Positions 17,567-26,207 of a stretch of DNA of 64,000 nucleotides are shown piece by piece (the stretch's first letter is position 1; each line of letters starts with the position of its first letter). The notes under the pieces were generated by a model, which was not told the origin of the DNA, ran no database searches, and saw only the letters and a program-made list of their open reading frames with translations. Source of the stretch: an uncultured Prevotella sp. (lineage in GTDB: Bacteria; Bacteroidota; Bacteroidia; Bacteroidales; Bacteroidaceae); assembly GCA_934254985.1 (NCBI GenBank), contig CAKQMS010000003.1, forward strand, positions 1-64,000, read 5' to 3'. Made by a program: the position numbers and the translations under genes.

Positions 17567-18829
17567 TTACAGGAACCAGCCTTCGTAAGCAACACCAATA
17601 TTTATTGCAGGCTCGTTGTTGTACTGGCTCTTCAAGAATCGGTGAGAATACTCTGCCTTGATAGCCACCTGCTTAACAGGGAAATAGTTGATACCAACTG
17701 CCATGCGCTTAACATTGGTATAGTCGTAAGATGTATTCTTGGTCTTAGAAGCATATGGATTATAGTGCTCATAGCGACCAAAGACATAGAGTTTCTGCTC
17801 TTCCTTGCGTAGTTTCTCTATCTGCGAGAACACGTTGTAGCCTGCTTCAATACCATAGGCAAAGGCATTCTTGCTAACGAAAGCGGAATGATGGAATGGC
17901 GAAAGACCATTCAAGCGGTTGGTGAAATACTTCAACTGCTGTGCATCGCTCAAATATCCATAGTCGGCTTGTCCACGAACTATCCAGTTGTGATCGTCGT
18001 AAGTGAAGTCGACTGCACCAACGGCTACAACTCCTTTATACTTCGACTCTGCACCATTCTTATTGTTTGGATATGAGTTGCCAATGGCATGACCATAATA
18101 TCCACTCAAACCAATGCGCAATCCCTTGATGCTATAGTTGTCAAGGCGAAGGGCTGTACCATATTTTGTTGCTATCTCGCCTTCGGTAGGAGTACCAGGA
18201 CCTTTGTTTATCCAACCTGTGTTTGTGAAGTTGTCTGAATTGAGACCTGCAAGGAACTGCAACTCATAGCGCCAGTTCTTTGTGCGTCCCCAAAAACTTA
18301 CACCCGTTTGATGCCAGGTGCTTGGCATAATGGTATTCTCCCCCTCAGGACGATATACTGTAAAGAAGTTCAATGGCTCGTGGTGAGCATTGTTCAAACC
18401 TACAGGAACCACGATATGTCCAGCCTTGATGTTAGCCCATTTAGCGAAAGACTTCTGAATCCAGAACTGCTCGAGCTCTACTTCTCCACCTTTCTCTACT
18501 TCCTGCTCCCATTCGCCTCCTTCTTCGTCTTCTTTCTCGTATGCCATACCTACTCCACCATGTTCAAACTCTATCTCAGAGCCCATCGACCAACCTTTGC
18601 CGAAGTCGTAGCTTAGGTATACAACAGCATGAGGAATATCAAAACGACCATGACTTGGATCATCCTTGTGCTCATCTGCCAAACTATAACGGCTCACGTG
18701 GTCGCTATAGAAATTTCTACTATATGCTGCTTCACCATATCCTCCCACATGCAACTGGGCAGAAGCTATATTTGGCAGCATTGTCATAGCGGCTGCAGCA
18801 AACATCAAAACCTTACTTCTTGTTTTCAT
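17567..18829 (-). CDS. Outer-membrane porin-like beta-barrel protein
   Basis: 420 residues with a cleavable signal peptide (MKTRSKVLMFAAAAMTMLP, cut after IASAQ) and repeated amphipathic strands ending in aromatic residues, finishing in YEGWFL, typical of an outer-membrane barrel. Segments such as IKAGHIVVPVGLNNAHHEPLN and WHQTGVSFWGRTKNWRYELQ resemble phosphate-selective porin O/P-type barrels. A strikingly acidic stretch (about residues 95-118, rich in Glu/Gly) could form a cation-binding loop. First gene of the imelysin/di-haem operon, so a channel for iron or another metal is my inference; the substrate cannot be read from sequence. Confidence 0.85.
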   Translation of the reverse strand: MKTRSKVLMFAAAAMTMLPNIASAQLHVGGYGEAAYSRNFYSDHVSRYSLADEHKDDPSHGRFDIPHAVVYLSYDFGKGWSMGSEIEFEHGGVGMAYEKEDEEGGEWEQEVEKGGEVELEQFWIQKSFAKWANIKAGHIVVPVGLNNAHHEPLNFFTVYRPEGENTIMPSTWHQTGVSFWGRTKNWRYELQFLAGLNSDNFTNTGWINKGPGTPTEGEIATKYGTALRLDNYSIKGLRIGLSGYYGHAIGNSYPNNKNGAESKYKGVVAVGAVDFTYDDHNWIVRGQADYGYLSDAQQLKYFTNRLNGLSPFHHSAFVSKNAFAYGIEAGYNVFSQIEKLRKEEQKLYVFGRYEHYNPYASKTKNTSYDYTNVKRMAVGINYFPVKQVAIKAEYSHRFLKSQYNNEPAINIGVAYEGWFL

Positions 18830-18857
18830 AATTTTGCTAAATATTTATTTTTGTGTG

Positions 18858-18889
18858 CAAAATTATGGCTATTCAGCGAGCATCGCAAT
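18858..18889 (-). promoter_or_regulatory. Promoter of the porin-imelysin-dihaem operon
   Basis: On the minus strand ATTG (18886-18889), a 20-base spacer, then TAATTTTG (18858-18865) followed by C; 28 bases before the porin ATG. A good Bacteroidetes -33/-7 pair. Confidence 0.65.
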
Positions 18890-18967
18890 ACCTAAATATT
18901 GGTAATCAAAGGCTTACCTTCACCTATAGTAGGTATAGCTATCTTAACAGCATATCGAGCATACCTA
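18888..18967. promoter_or_regulatory. Candidate operator region with repeated ATACCTA motifs
   Basis: ATACCTA at 18888-18894 and 18961-18967, and the inverse TAGGTAT at 18930-18936, where ACCTA-TAG-TAGGT (18922-18934) forms an inverted repeat. The cluster sits at and upstream of the porin -33 box, a fit place for a metal-responsive repressor or activator; the protein is unknown. Confidence 0.35.
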
Positions 18968-18998
18968 TATAAGGGGAACAAACAAGGATATAAAAACA

Positions 18999-19038
18999 AT
19001 GGCGACCACCCTCATAGAATAAAGAGGATGGTCGCCAT
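18999..19038 (-). terminator. Terminator of the membrane-protein gene at 19059
   Basis: Stem ATGGCGACCA / TGGTCGCCAT extended by CCTC/GAGG with one bulge; minus-strand reading continues into TTGTTTTTA. Confidence 0.85.
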
Positions 19039-19058
19039 ATTAAGGTATATATAACAAG

Positions 19059-19604
19059 CTATTTCTGACGTATCAGAGAGCGAGACAAGTCTACAGCAAG
19101 CAGGGCTAAAGACAATATAAATAAGGTAAGCTCTTCGCCAATACCTTTGTTTACGAAATCATATGTCAAGAACAAAGCTAACACAACATCGAAGGATGCG
19201 CCAAAGCGAAACTCATGATAAAAACTTGGTTGCTTCTTCAAGGCTTTCACTCCTATGAAACCTGCAAATATTATCACCCCAACAGCCATTGCAACAAACA
19301 CTATTGCAGCAGGATTGCTAATTACAGCCACCGCTTCAACTATACCATACACAGCTAACGCTATAACAAGCAAGGCTTGCACCACGCAAAGACCTACCTC
19401 CTTAGATGTTATCGCTTTTACTTGCTTATTGCCTGTAGTCCAGAGTGTTACATCTATTAATGCAAAGATGAAACAGGCAGCATAAATCACTTTTCCCCAC
19501 ACGCCTGCAGTTTCTTCAAAGAAGAATGACGCCCACGCAATTGTCAACATCAAGCAATCAAACAACAATGTTGTTACCGATTTCTTTGTTCTAATATTCT
19601 CCAT
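19059..19604 (-). CDS. Hypothetical multi-pass inner-membrane protein
   Basis: 181 residues with five to six predicted transmembrane helices (for example LLFDCLMLTIAWASFFF, VIYAACFIFALIDVTLW, VVQALLVIALAVYGIVEAVAV, IVFVAMAVGVIIFAGFIGV) and short charged loops; the C-terminus is basic (SRSLIRQK). I do not recognise a family with known function. It is 63 bases downstream of the AraC regulator on the same strand and ends in a clear terminator, so it may be co-transcribed with that regulator. Confidence 0.75.
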   Translation of the reverse strand: MENIRTKKSVTTLLFDCLMLTIAWASFFFEETAGVWGKVIYAACFIFALIDVTLWTTGNKQVKAITSKEVGLCVVQALLVIALAVYGIVEAVAVISNPAAIVFVAMAVGVIIFAGFIGVKALKKQPSFYHEFRFGASFDVVLALFLTYDFVNKGIGEELTLFILSLALLAVDLSRSLIRQK

Positions 19605-19667
19605 AATATAACTCTTTGTGTTTTTGTGTTAAATATATAATTAGTAGTTGTTCTCAGGTTGCTATGC

Positions 19668-20537
19668 CTACATATTTCTAAACTCGCTTGGCTTCTTACC
19701 AGTCTTAATCTTAAACTTCGACGAGAAGTAATCTGGCGACTCGAAGCGCAAGCGATAAGCTATTTCCTTGATGCTAAGGGTGGTAGTAGCAAGTAGTTCT
19801 TTGGCACGCTGCAAGCGGAGGTCTTGCTGATATAGAGCTGGTGAGATACCTGTAAACTCCTTAAACAGCTTACGGAAGTTGCTATAGCTAACTCCCAAAT
19901 CTTCTGCCACCTGCTGTATGGTAAGGTCAACCTCCAACGATTCACGTATTCTTAGGCGGGCAAGGTTTATCATGTCGACTCGAGTGTGGTCTTTTGAAAG
20001 TTCCATACTACGCTCAAGAGCATACATCAATCCAACGAGATGGTTCACGATGCCTGCCAATATCTGTTGTAAATATGGAGCCTCTTCTTGTGCTCGCTTA
20101 TATGCTTCTTCATACAGACGTATGATGTCGGCACTAAAACCTACATGGTATATAGGCTTATCTACCGACAAGAAGCCTGCCTTCACACGGTCGTCGACAT
20201 TCTTACCCTTAAAGCCTATCCAATAGCTCTTCCATCCATGCTTGCCAGTAGGATAATAGGTATGCCACTCACCTGGGAACAGCAAGAAGAGATCGCCAGC
20301 CTTTAATGGTACATCCTTGGCATGAGCAGAATTAAAGACTCCCTCACCTTCGGTTATATATAGCAACTGGTATTCGTTTAGAACACGTCCTTTATCAATA
20401 TCGAAATAGTAGCCATCGGCATGTCCGCGAGTTGGATAAGTATCGGCAACTCCTATCTCTTCATATCCTACGGTGTTAACGGTAAGACCCCATTGAACGT
20501 CTCGAGGGTTAACAACCAAATATTTACTTATCTGCAT
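19668..20537 (-). CDS. AraC/XylS family transcriptional regulator
   Basis: 289-residue sugar-responsive type regulator. Residues about 1-160 form an AraC-type cupin ligand domain (LYITEGEGVFNSAHAKDVPLKAGDLFLLFPGEWHTYYP), and about 190-289 form the double helix-turn-helix domain, with IQQVAEDLGVSYSNFRKLFKEFTGISPALY and IKEIAYRLRFESPDYFSSKFKIKTGKKPSEFR. The signal could be a sugar; since the rha genes lie in this window a RhaR-like role is possible but the 9.5-kb distance makes it a guess. A TAAATTTG box lies at 20566-20573. Upstream neighbour is a GNAT enzyme, downstream a membrane protein. Confidence 0.9.
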   Translation of the reverse strand: MQISKYLVVNPRDVQWGLTVNTVGYEEIGVADTYPTRGHADGYYFDIDKGRVLNEYQLLYITEGEGVFNSAHAKDVPLKAGDLFLLFPGEWHTYYPTGKHGWKSYWIGFKGKNVDDRVKAGFLSVDKPIYHVGFSADIIRLYEEAYKRAQEEAPYLQQILAGIVNHLVGLMYALERSMELSKDHTRVDMINLARLRIRESLEVDLTIQQVAEDLGVSYSNFRKLFKEFTGISPALYQQDLRLQRAKELLATTTLSIKEIAYRLRFESPDYFSSKFKIKTGKKPSEFRNM

Positions 20538-20565
20538 AGTAATGAGTGTTTGAATGTTGTGTCTA

Positions 20566-20573
20566 CAAATTTA
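20566..20573 (-). promoter_or_regulatory. -7 promoter box for the AraC regulator gene
   Basis: TAAATTTG on the minus strand, 29 bases before the ATG at 20537. It lies in the 45-base gap after the GNAT gene, giving the regulator its own start site. Confidence 0.45.
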
Positions 20574-20582
20574 GAATGATGG

Positions 20583-21152
20583 TTATGCTTTCACCTGCAA
20601 ATGACGCATAGGATGACCGCCCCACGCAGAGTCGTTGACATATTCAAAGCCGCAAGCTGTATATAGACGCTCGGCATCAGGATTGCCTTTGTCAACAAGT
20701 AATCCCACAGCTGGGATATTCAATCTGCCAGCCTTTTCTATTGTTGCTTTCAGCAATTTCTTTGCTATACCCTGACGACGATAGCGCTCATCAACAGCTA
20801 TGCTATCGAGATATAGTTCGCCAGCCTGTGTCTCGTCGTCGATATCAGAAAAGTCTCTACCAAAAGCTTCAAGAGCTGCTGCAACAAAAGCATTACGGAG
20901 TTCACGAAGGTCTTTGCCATCATAACTTACGCATACGCCTGCCACATTGCCATCGTCAGCCAAAGCGACAATAGAATTGCGATAACTATATTGGCTATTG
21001 TCAGCCTCAACAAGACGAATCATCATATCCTCAAAGTCTTGAAGTGTATGCTCTGGTCCTGCGAAATACTGGCAACAATCGTAGTTCATAGCTTGCATTA
21101 TCAATTTTGCAATAGCTACAGCATGCATCTTTTCTGCCTGTGTAATAGTCAT
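20583..21152 (-). CDS. GNAT family N-acetyltransferase
   Basis: 189-residue acetyl-CoA-dependent acyltransferase of unknown substrate. The GNAT core is clear: LYLDSIAVDERYRRQGIAKKLLKA (about residues 112-135) contains the R-R-Q-G-I-A pyrophosphate-binding loop, followed by VGLLVDKGNPDAERLYTACGFEYV, the usual C-terminal beta-strand with the Tyr. The N-terminal 90 residues hold the acceptor site (AMNYDCCQYFAG), which is Cys/Tyr-rich and not diagnostic. A TATCTTTG promoter box at 21222-21229 abuts the repeat at 21234. Confidence 0.88.
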   Translation of the reverse strand: MTITQAEKMHAVAIAKLIMQAMNYDCCQYFAGPEHTLQDFEDMMIRLVEADNSQYSYRNSIVALADDGNVAGVCVSYDGKDLRELRNAFVAAALEAFGRDFSDIDDETQAGELYLDSIAVDERYRRQGIAKKLLKATIEKAGRLNIPAVGLLVDKGNPDAERLYTACGFEYVNDSAWGGHPMRHLQVKA

Positions 21153-21221
21153 TTTCTAATTTAGGTTTTATTATAACAAACTGCACTCGACAATATGTCG
21201 AACTGAAACTTTAGCTATTTG

Positions 21222-21229
21222 CAAAGATA
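21222..21229 (-). promoter_or_regulatory. -7 promoter box for the GNAT gene
   Basis: TATCTTTG followed by C on the minus strand, 70 bases upstream of the ATG and directly adjacent to repeat copy 2 (21234-21300). Confidence 0.5.
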
Positions 21230-21233
21230 GTAT

Positions 21234-21300
21234 AAACGAGTGGAATAACAAAAGAAATACGAAGTTTTCTTTTTTATTTCCGAGTGCAGCCTATCTTATA
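21234..21300. repeat. Modular palindromic intergenic repeat, copy 2
   Basis: AAACGAGTGG border, the hairpin module (arms GGAATAACAAAAGAAA / TTTTCTTTTTTATTTCC), then CGAGTGCAGCCTATCTTATA. The central 34 bases are identical to copy 1 at 5222-5260. An inverted CTGCACTCG lies at 21181. Confidence 0.75.
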
Positions 21301-21306
21301 AAATGC

Positions 21307-21340
21307 AAAAAACAATAACCCAAAAGGATTATTGTTTTTT
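21307..21340 (-). terminator. Terminator of the two-component operon
   Basis: Perfect 12-bp stem AAAAAACAATAA / TTATTGTTTTTT with a 10-base loop, ending in T-runs in both directions; 30 bases beyond the kinase stop codon. Confidence 0.85.
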
Positions 21341-21369
21341 ACATATTTAATATATACGCCTACTATATT

Positions 21370-22788
21370 TTAGCAAGCAGGCAGGGTGAAATCGAATATT
21401 AAGCCACCAGAAAGCTGATTGTCTACCGATATTCTGCCACCATGTAGCAATACGGCATTCTTCACTATGGCGAGTCCTAAGCCTGTACCTCCCATCTTTC
21501 TGCTACGTCCCTTGTCTACACGATAGAAACGTTCGAAGAGTCGTGGCAGATGTTCGCGAGGCACTCCCACTCCATTATCCTTGAATATGAAATGCCACAT
21601 AGGACCTTCCTTCTGAGCCGAGAGTATAATCGTGGTACCAACACCAGCGTATGCAATAGCATTATCCACAAGATTTCGGAACACGCTATATAGCAAACTC
21701 TGGTTGCCCTTAACGGCAAGATCCTTAGGCAACAGATTATTGAAAGCCATATCTTTCTCTGCCAATTGCAAGGCTGTCTCACTCTTTATTGTTGCCACCA
21801 TCTGTGTTATATCCACCTCACCAAACTCAGTTTCTTGTGGAGCATCGTCCATACGATTCAGAGTAGAAATATCGTGAAGCAAAGCTGTGAGGCGTTGGCT
21901 TTGAGCAAAGCATCGTTGCATAAACTGCTTCTTTGTTTCTTCACTCATATCGTCGTTGCCAAGTATTGTCTCCAAATAGCCCTGAATACTTGCCACAGGA
22001 GTCTTTAGCTCGTGGGCGATATTCTGAGTGAGCTGTCGCTTCAACATATCTTGCTCTTTACGTGTAGACTGCAAACGCTTATAAATCTTTATTATTCGCT
22101 CTGCTATTTCGCCTAACTCATCGTTAGGAAATTCTGCCAAGTCTTCAGTCTCTAAAGATTCGTTATGGTCGGCTTTATATGCAAAGAGTCGTAGCTTGCC
22201 TACATTCTTGCCAAGTCTGCGAGTAAATCGCCACAACACAATAGTCAATACAAGCAATGCACCAAGGGTAAACCAGATATAATGTTGGTCAGCGCTTAGC
22301 GAACGAATAAGATTGTTGTCGTAAGGCAACGCACTACGAACAATTACTTTGCGTTGTGGATAATATGTGGCAGAATAGAAATAGTCGTGATTCAGAGTAT
22401 TGCTCTTTCTGTCAACAGTATATCCTTTTCCTGTAGCCAACGCCTGACGAATCTCAGGACGGTTTAAGTGGTTGGCAGCATGAGTAGGTTTGCTGAGCTT
22501 ATTGTCGTATATCACATCGCCCTTAGTATTGATGATGGTGACTCTAAGTCCAGGCATATTGTGCATAGCCACATACTTTTTCATAGCGCCAAAGCCTATT
22601 AGCTCCATGGTATCGAGCGACTCTGCCATATGGTCGTTGTAGCCTTGCAACCTTATATTCAGGGCTTCTATCTTAAATTGCTTTTCCCTGTTTTGCTGAA
22701 ACATGATTAATGCCACGGCAAAGACAAGGAATATTGCCATTACCGAAGCATATAGTTTCTGACCTACTGTTAGTTTCATATTCATCAT
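21370..22788 (-). CDS. Sensor histidine kinase (PhoR-like class)
   Basis: 472-residue membrane kinase. Two transmembrane helices (about residues 12-25 and 168-188) flank a periplasmic sensor domain of about 140 residues; then a HAMP-like linker, the dimerisation domain with the phospho-acceptor His in QNIAHELKTPVASIQGYLE (about residue 261), and the ATPase domain with N box LVDNAIAYAG, G1 FKDNGVGVP and G2 GGTGLGLAIVK. Its start overlaps the response-regulator stop by 4 bases, so the pair is translationally coupled. Architecture resembles PhoR or Bacteroides RprX; I cannot assign the signal. Confidence 0.92.
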   Translation of the reverse strand: MMNMKLTVGQKLYASVMAIFLVFAVALIMFQQNREKQFKIEALNIRLQGYNDHMAESLDTMELIGFGAMKKYVAMHNMPGLRVTIINTKGDVIYDNKLSKPTHAANHLNRPEIRQALATGKGYTVDRKSNTLNHDYFYSATYYPQRKVIVRSALPYDNNLIRSLSADQHYIWFTLGALLVLTIVLWRFTRRLGKNVGKLRLFAYKADHNESLETEDLAEFPNDELGEIAERIIKIYKRLQSTRKEQDMLKRQLTQNIAHELKTPVASIQGYLETILGNDDMSEETKKQFMQRCFAQSQRLTALLHDISTLNRMDDAPQETEFGEVDITQMVATIKSETALQLAEKDMAFNNLLPKDLAVKGNQSLLYSVFRNLVDNAIAYAGVGTTIILSAQKEGPMWHFIFKDNGVGVPREHLPRLFERFYRVDKGRSRKMGGTGLGLAIVKNAVLLHGGRISVDNQLSGGLIFDFTLPAC

Positions 22789-23501
22789 GCGTCAAAATAA
22801 TATCCGAAGCCCAAGCGGGTAACAATACACTTTGAGAATCTTCCTATCTTCTTTCTCATACGAGTGATGTTGACATCTACTGTGCGGTCGAGCACCAGCA
22901 CATCCTTAGGCCAAACTTTATCGATGAGTTCCTGGCGTGAAAAGACTCTTCCGCGTTCTTCGAGCAACAGCTTCAACAGTTCAAACTCGGTCTTAGTAAA
23001 TGGCACATCTTCGCCATCTACAGTAACAGTCTTCTTATCAAGGTTCATCTCCAAGCCCTGATAGCGTATCATCTGATGAGCCTCTGTATCAGGAGTTTCA
23101 GAAGTACGACGGAGCACGGCTCTAATTCTCACCATCACCTCACGAATAGAGAAAGGCTTTGAGATATAGTCGTCGGCACCGATATTGAAACCAGTAATGG
23201 TATCGTTCTCACTATCACGAGCGGTAAGGAAGATGATAGGAATCTGTGCTGTAGCAGGAGCTGACTTCAACTTCTTGGCGAGTGAATAGCCCGACATGCC
23301 TCCCATCATAACATCAAGGAGCAAAAGGTTGAAACTGGCAATATCCAATGTCAGCGCCTCTTCTGCCGAATTAGCTGTTTCTACGGTATATCCCTCTGTC
23401 TCAAGATTAAACTTTAGGATTTCACACAAGTCTTCCTCGTCATCTACCACAAGAATGCGGTAACCCTTATTGGCTGTGCCATCTGTTAAATCGTTCACCA
23501 T
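22785..23501 (-). CDS. OmpR/PhoB family response regulator
   Basis: 238-residue DNA-binding regulator and partner of the kinase that follows it. The receiver domain has the acidic pair in ILVVDDEEDLCEIL (about residues 16-29), the phosphorylated Asp in LLLLDVMMGGMSGY (about 58-60) and Lys in YISKPF. The winged-helix domain (about 145-238) has FTKTEFELLKLLLEERGRVFSRQELI and VDVNITRMRKKIG. First gene of the operon, with a TATCTTTG box at 23532, transcribed divergently from metY; the shared intergenic region holds a palindrome at 23685. Confidence 0.93.
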   Translation of the reverse strand: MVNDLTDGTANKGYRILVVDDEEDLCEILKFNLETEGYTVETANSAEEALTLDIASFNLLLLDVMMGGMSGYSLAKKLKSAPATAQIPIIFLTARDSENDTITGFNIGADDYISKPFSIREVMVRIRAVLRRTSETPDTEAHQMIRYQGLEMNLDKKTVTVDGEDVPFTKTEFELLKLLLEERGRVFSRQELIDKVWPKDVLVLDRTVDVNITRMRKKIGRFSKCIVTRLGFGYYFDA

Positions 23502-23846
23502 AATATATTCATATATATTGTATTACGGTTGCAAAGATAGCACTATTTTCTTTCACACATATTACCAACATGTTACATTTTTATTAAAGACGCCATATTG
23601 TTATATATAAAATCTCTGTCCTTATATATATAATAAGGTGTAAACACCCAGAATCATGTCAATTTAGGGCTAATATCACTCATATACCACATTTGTGGTA
23701 GTACAAATGACGCAATTATGCTATTTCCAGTATCAGAATTTCGCCGTACCTTTGCAACCGTGAACATAAAGATACACAAACACAATTTATGGTATCACAA
23801 TAAATAGACAACAACATAAAAACAAATAAAAGAAAGGAAACTATTT
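23502..23846. other. Divergent regulatory region between the two-component operon and metY
   Basis: 345 bases without a gene. It contains -7 boxes for both directions (23532-23539 minus, TATCTTTG; 23747-23754 plus, TACCTTTG), the perfect palindrome TACCACATTTGTGGTA at 23685-23700, and AT-rich sequence with TATATATA runs. The 86-base metY leader has no visible hairpin, so no SAM riboswitch is apparent. Confidence 0.65.
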
Positions 23847-25139
23847 ATGAGCAACGAAAGAAAACTCCGTTTCGAGACCCTACAACTCCACGTTGGACAA
23901 GAGAATCCAGATCCTGCAACTGATGCAAGAGCAGTGCCTATATATCAGACCACAAGTTATGTGTTCCGCAACTCGCAGCATGCTGCCGACCGCTTTGGTC
24001 TTCGCGATGCAGGTAATATCTATGGTCGACTAACAAACTCCACTCAGGGAGTATTCGAAGATCGTGTTGCAGCCCTTGAGGGTGGCGTAGCCGGACTCGC
24101 AGTTGCTTCTGGTGCTGCTGCCGTAACCTACGCTTTGCAGAACATCCTTCAGAATGGTGACCATGTGGTAGCAGCCGACAACCTTTATGGTGGCTCGTTC
24201 AACCTCATCACTCACACATTGACAACTCAGGGCGTTACATACACTATCGTTGATGTACGCAACTTTGATGAAGTAGAGGCTGCCATCAAGCCTAACACCA
24301 AGGCGCTCTATGCTGAGACTTTCGGCAATCCAAACTCTGACGTCACAGATATCGACCGTCTTGCAGAGATTGCTCATCGTCATAACATCCCTCTCATCAT
24401 CGACAACACCTTCGGCACTCCTTACCTCATTCGTCCTATCGAACATGGAGCCGACATCGTTGTTCATTCTGCCACAAAGTTCATTGGCGGTCATGGTAGT
24501 TCGCTCGGTGGCGTAATCGTAGATGGTGGTAAGTTCGACTGGAAGGCTAATGCCGACAAGTTCCCTACCCTTGCCAAGCCAGACCCTTCATACCATGGTG
24601 CAGTATTTGCTGACGTAGCAGGCGCAGCAGCTTTCGTAACAAGAATTCGTGCCGTCATCCTTCGTGATACTGGTGCTACCATCAGTCCTTTCAATGCATG
24701 GATATTGCTTCAGGGCTTGGAGACTCTCAGCCTTCGTGTAGAGCGCCACGTGCAGAATGCACTTAAGGTAGTGGAATATCTTGCCAACAACCCTAAGGTC
24801 ACCAAGGTTAACCACCCTTCACTCCCTTCTCACCCAGACCATGAGCTATACAAGAAGCTCTATCCTAATGGAGCAGGTAGCATCTTCACCTTCGAAATCA
24901 AGGGAGGTCAGAAAGAAGCATGGGCATTCATCGACCACTTGCGCATATTCTCACTCTTGGCAAATGTTGCCGATGTGAAGTCGCTCGTGATACATCCAGC
25001 CACAACAACACACTCACAAATGAGCCCTGAGGAATTGGAGCAGGAGCATATCTATCCTTCTACCATTCGCTTGAGCATCGGTATCGAGAATATCGACGAC
25101 TTGCTCGATGCTCTCAAAGAGGCTTTCGAATATGTATAA
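23847..25139 (+). CDS. metY: O-acetylhomoserine/O-acetylserine sulfhydrylase
   Basis: Pyridoxal-phosphate enzyme of the Cys/Met metabolism family that uses sulfide to make homocysteine from O-acetylhomoserine (and may also make cysteine). The 430-residue length is typical. Visible motifs: [25 protein letters not shown], the [19 protein letters not shown] stretch and the PLP-lysine site [18 protein letters not shown] (about residue 211). It is followed 19 bases later by cysK, giving a compact sulfide-assimilation operon. A second, more distant copy lies at 59821. Alternative annotation as cystathionine gamma-synthase is less likely because of the MetY-type length. Confidence 0.93.
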   Translation: MSNERKLRFETLQLHVGQENPDPATDARAVPIYQTTSYVFRNSQHAADRFGLRDAGNIYGRLTNSTQGVFEDRVAALEGGVAGLAVASGAAAVTYALQNILQNGDHVVAADNLYGGSFNLITHTLTTQGVTYTIVDVRNFDEVEAAIKPNTKALYAETFGNPNSDVTDIDRLAEIAHRHNIPLIIDNTFGTPYLIRPIEHGADIVVHSATKFIGGHGSSLGGVIVDGGKFDWKANADKFPTLAKPDPSYHGAVFADVAGAAAFVTRIRAVILRDTGATISPFNAWILLQGLETLSLRVERHVQNALKVVEYLANNPKVTKVNHPSLPSHPDHELYKKLYPNGAGSIFTFEIKGGQKEAWAFIDHLRIFSLLANVADVKSLVIHPATTTHSQMSPEELEQEHIYPSTIRLSIGIENIDDLLDALKEAFEYV

Positions 25140-25158
25140 TCGTATAAACCAGAGTGAT

Positions 25159-26103
25159 ATGAAAATCGCAAAACAAATAACCGACCTTATCGGCCACACT
25201 CCTCTTGTGGAGCTTAGCAAATTCTCCAAACAACATGGAGCGGAAACACCCATCATCGCTAAGGTGGAATATTTCAACCCTGGCGGTAGCATCAAAGACC
25301 GTGTAGCATTTTCTATGATTGAAGATGCTGAGCGCAAAGGCATTCTAAAGCCTGGTGCTACTATCATAGAGCCTACAAGTGGCAACACCGGTGTTGGCGA
25401 AGCTCTCGTTGCTGCAGTAAAAGGCTATAAGCTCATCCTTACTATGCCTGAGACCATGAGTGTAGAGCGTCGCAACCTTGTTAAGGCTTATGGTGCAGAA
25501 GTTCGACTAACACCTGGTGCCGATGGTATGCCTGGTGCTATAAAAGCTGCAGAAGAGTTGCGAGCTTCTATCCCTGGAGCTGTTATCCTTGGCCAGTTTG
25601 TTAACCCTGCCAACCCACAAATCCACTATCAGACAACGGGTCCTGAAATTTGGGAAGATACAGATGGTACAGTCGACATCGTTGTTGGTGGAGTTGGTAC
25701 AGGTGGAACAATATCAGGTATCGGCAAATATCTTAAGGAGAAGAATCCTAATATCAAGGTAGTAGCTGTAGAGCCAGCCTCATCGCCAGTACTGAATGGA
25801 GGTAAGAGTGGTCCGCATAAAATCCAAGGCATTGGTGCAGGCTTCGTCCCTGACACCTACGATGCATCAGTAATCGACGAGGTCTTGGATATTGAAAACG
25901 ACGACGCCATCCGTTCTAGTCGTCAGCTTGCACAACAGGAAGGCTTGCTCGTTGGCATATCATCTGGTGCTGCAGCCTATGCTGCTACCATCCTTGCCAA
26001 GCGACCAGAGAATAAAGGTAAGAAGATTGTAGCCATCCTCCCTGATACTGGCGAAAGATATCTCACCACAGTATTATACGCATTCGAAGAGTACCCTCTG
26101 TAA
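25159..26103 (+). CDS. cysK: Cysteine synthase A
   Basis: PLP-dependent O-acetylserine sulfhydrylase. I take the start at MKIAKQITDLIGHTPL (25159, 314 residues); an upstream in-frame ATG at 25108 would overlap metY and adds residues absent from the family. Motifs: GGSIKDRVAFSM with the PLP Lys (about residue 42), the substrate loop EPTSGNTGVGEALVA, and the phosphate cup GVGTGGTISGIGKYL (about residue 180). Second gene of the metY-cysK operon. The stop is followed 6 bases later by the GAAGAGTGA hairpin repeat, which probably ends the transcript. Confidence 0.96.
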   Translation: MKIAKQITDLIGHTPLVELSKFSKQHGAETPIIAKVEYFNPGGSIKDRVAFSMIEDAERKGILKPGATIIEPTSGNTGVGEALVAAVKGYKLILTMPETMSVERRNLVKAYGAEVRLTPGADGMPGAIKAAEELRASIPGAVILGQFVNPANPQIHYQTTGPEIWEDTDGTVDIVVGGVGTGGTISGIGKYLKEKNPNIKVVAVEPASSPVLNGGKSGPHKIQGIGAGFVPDTYDASVIDEVLDIENDDAIRSSRQLAQQEGLLVGISSGAAAYAATILAKRPENKGKKIVAILPDTGERYLTTVLYAFEEYPL

Positions 26104-26109
26104 GAGGTT

Positions 26110-26183
26110 AAGTGAAGAACGAAGAGTGAAGAGTGAAGAATTTAATAGTTTTATAGCTATTAGATTCTTCACTCTTTTTTTAT
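26110..26183 (+). repeat. GAAGAGTGA repeat hairpin, copy 2 (probable terminator of metY-cysK)
   Basis: Same 36-base opening as at 11731 (AAGTGAAGAACGAAGAGTGA onward), then a short spacer and ATTCTTCACTCTTTTTTT. The stem AAGAGTGAAGAAT / ATTCTTCACTCTT ends in a T-run, a good terminator shape. Confidence 0.75.
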
Positions 26184-26207
26184 TATAATTAAATAAACCA
26201 CTATAGT

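Noticed and set aside
23761..23846. SAM riboswitch in the metY leader
   Set aside because: The 86-base leader is A-rich with no stable stem or pseudoknot pattern that I can draw.
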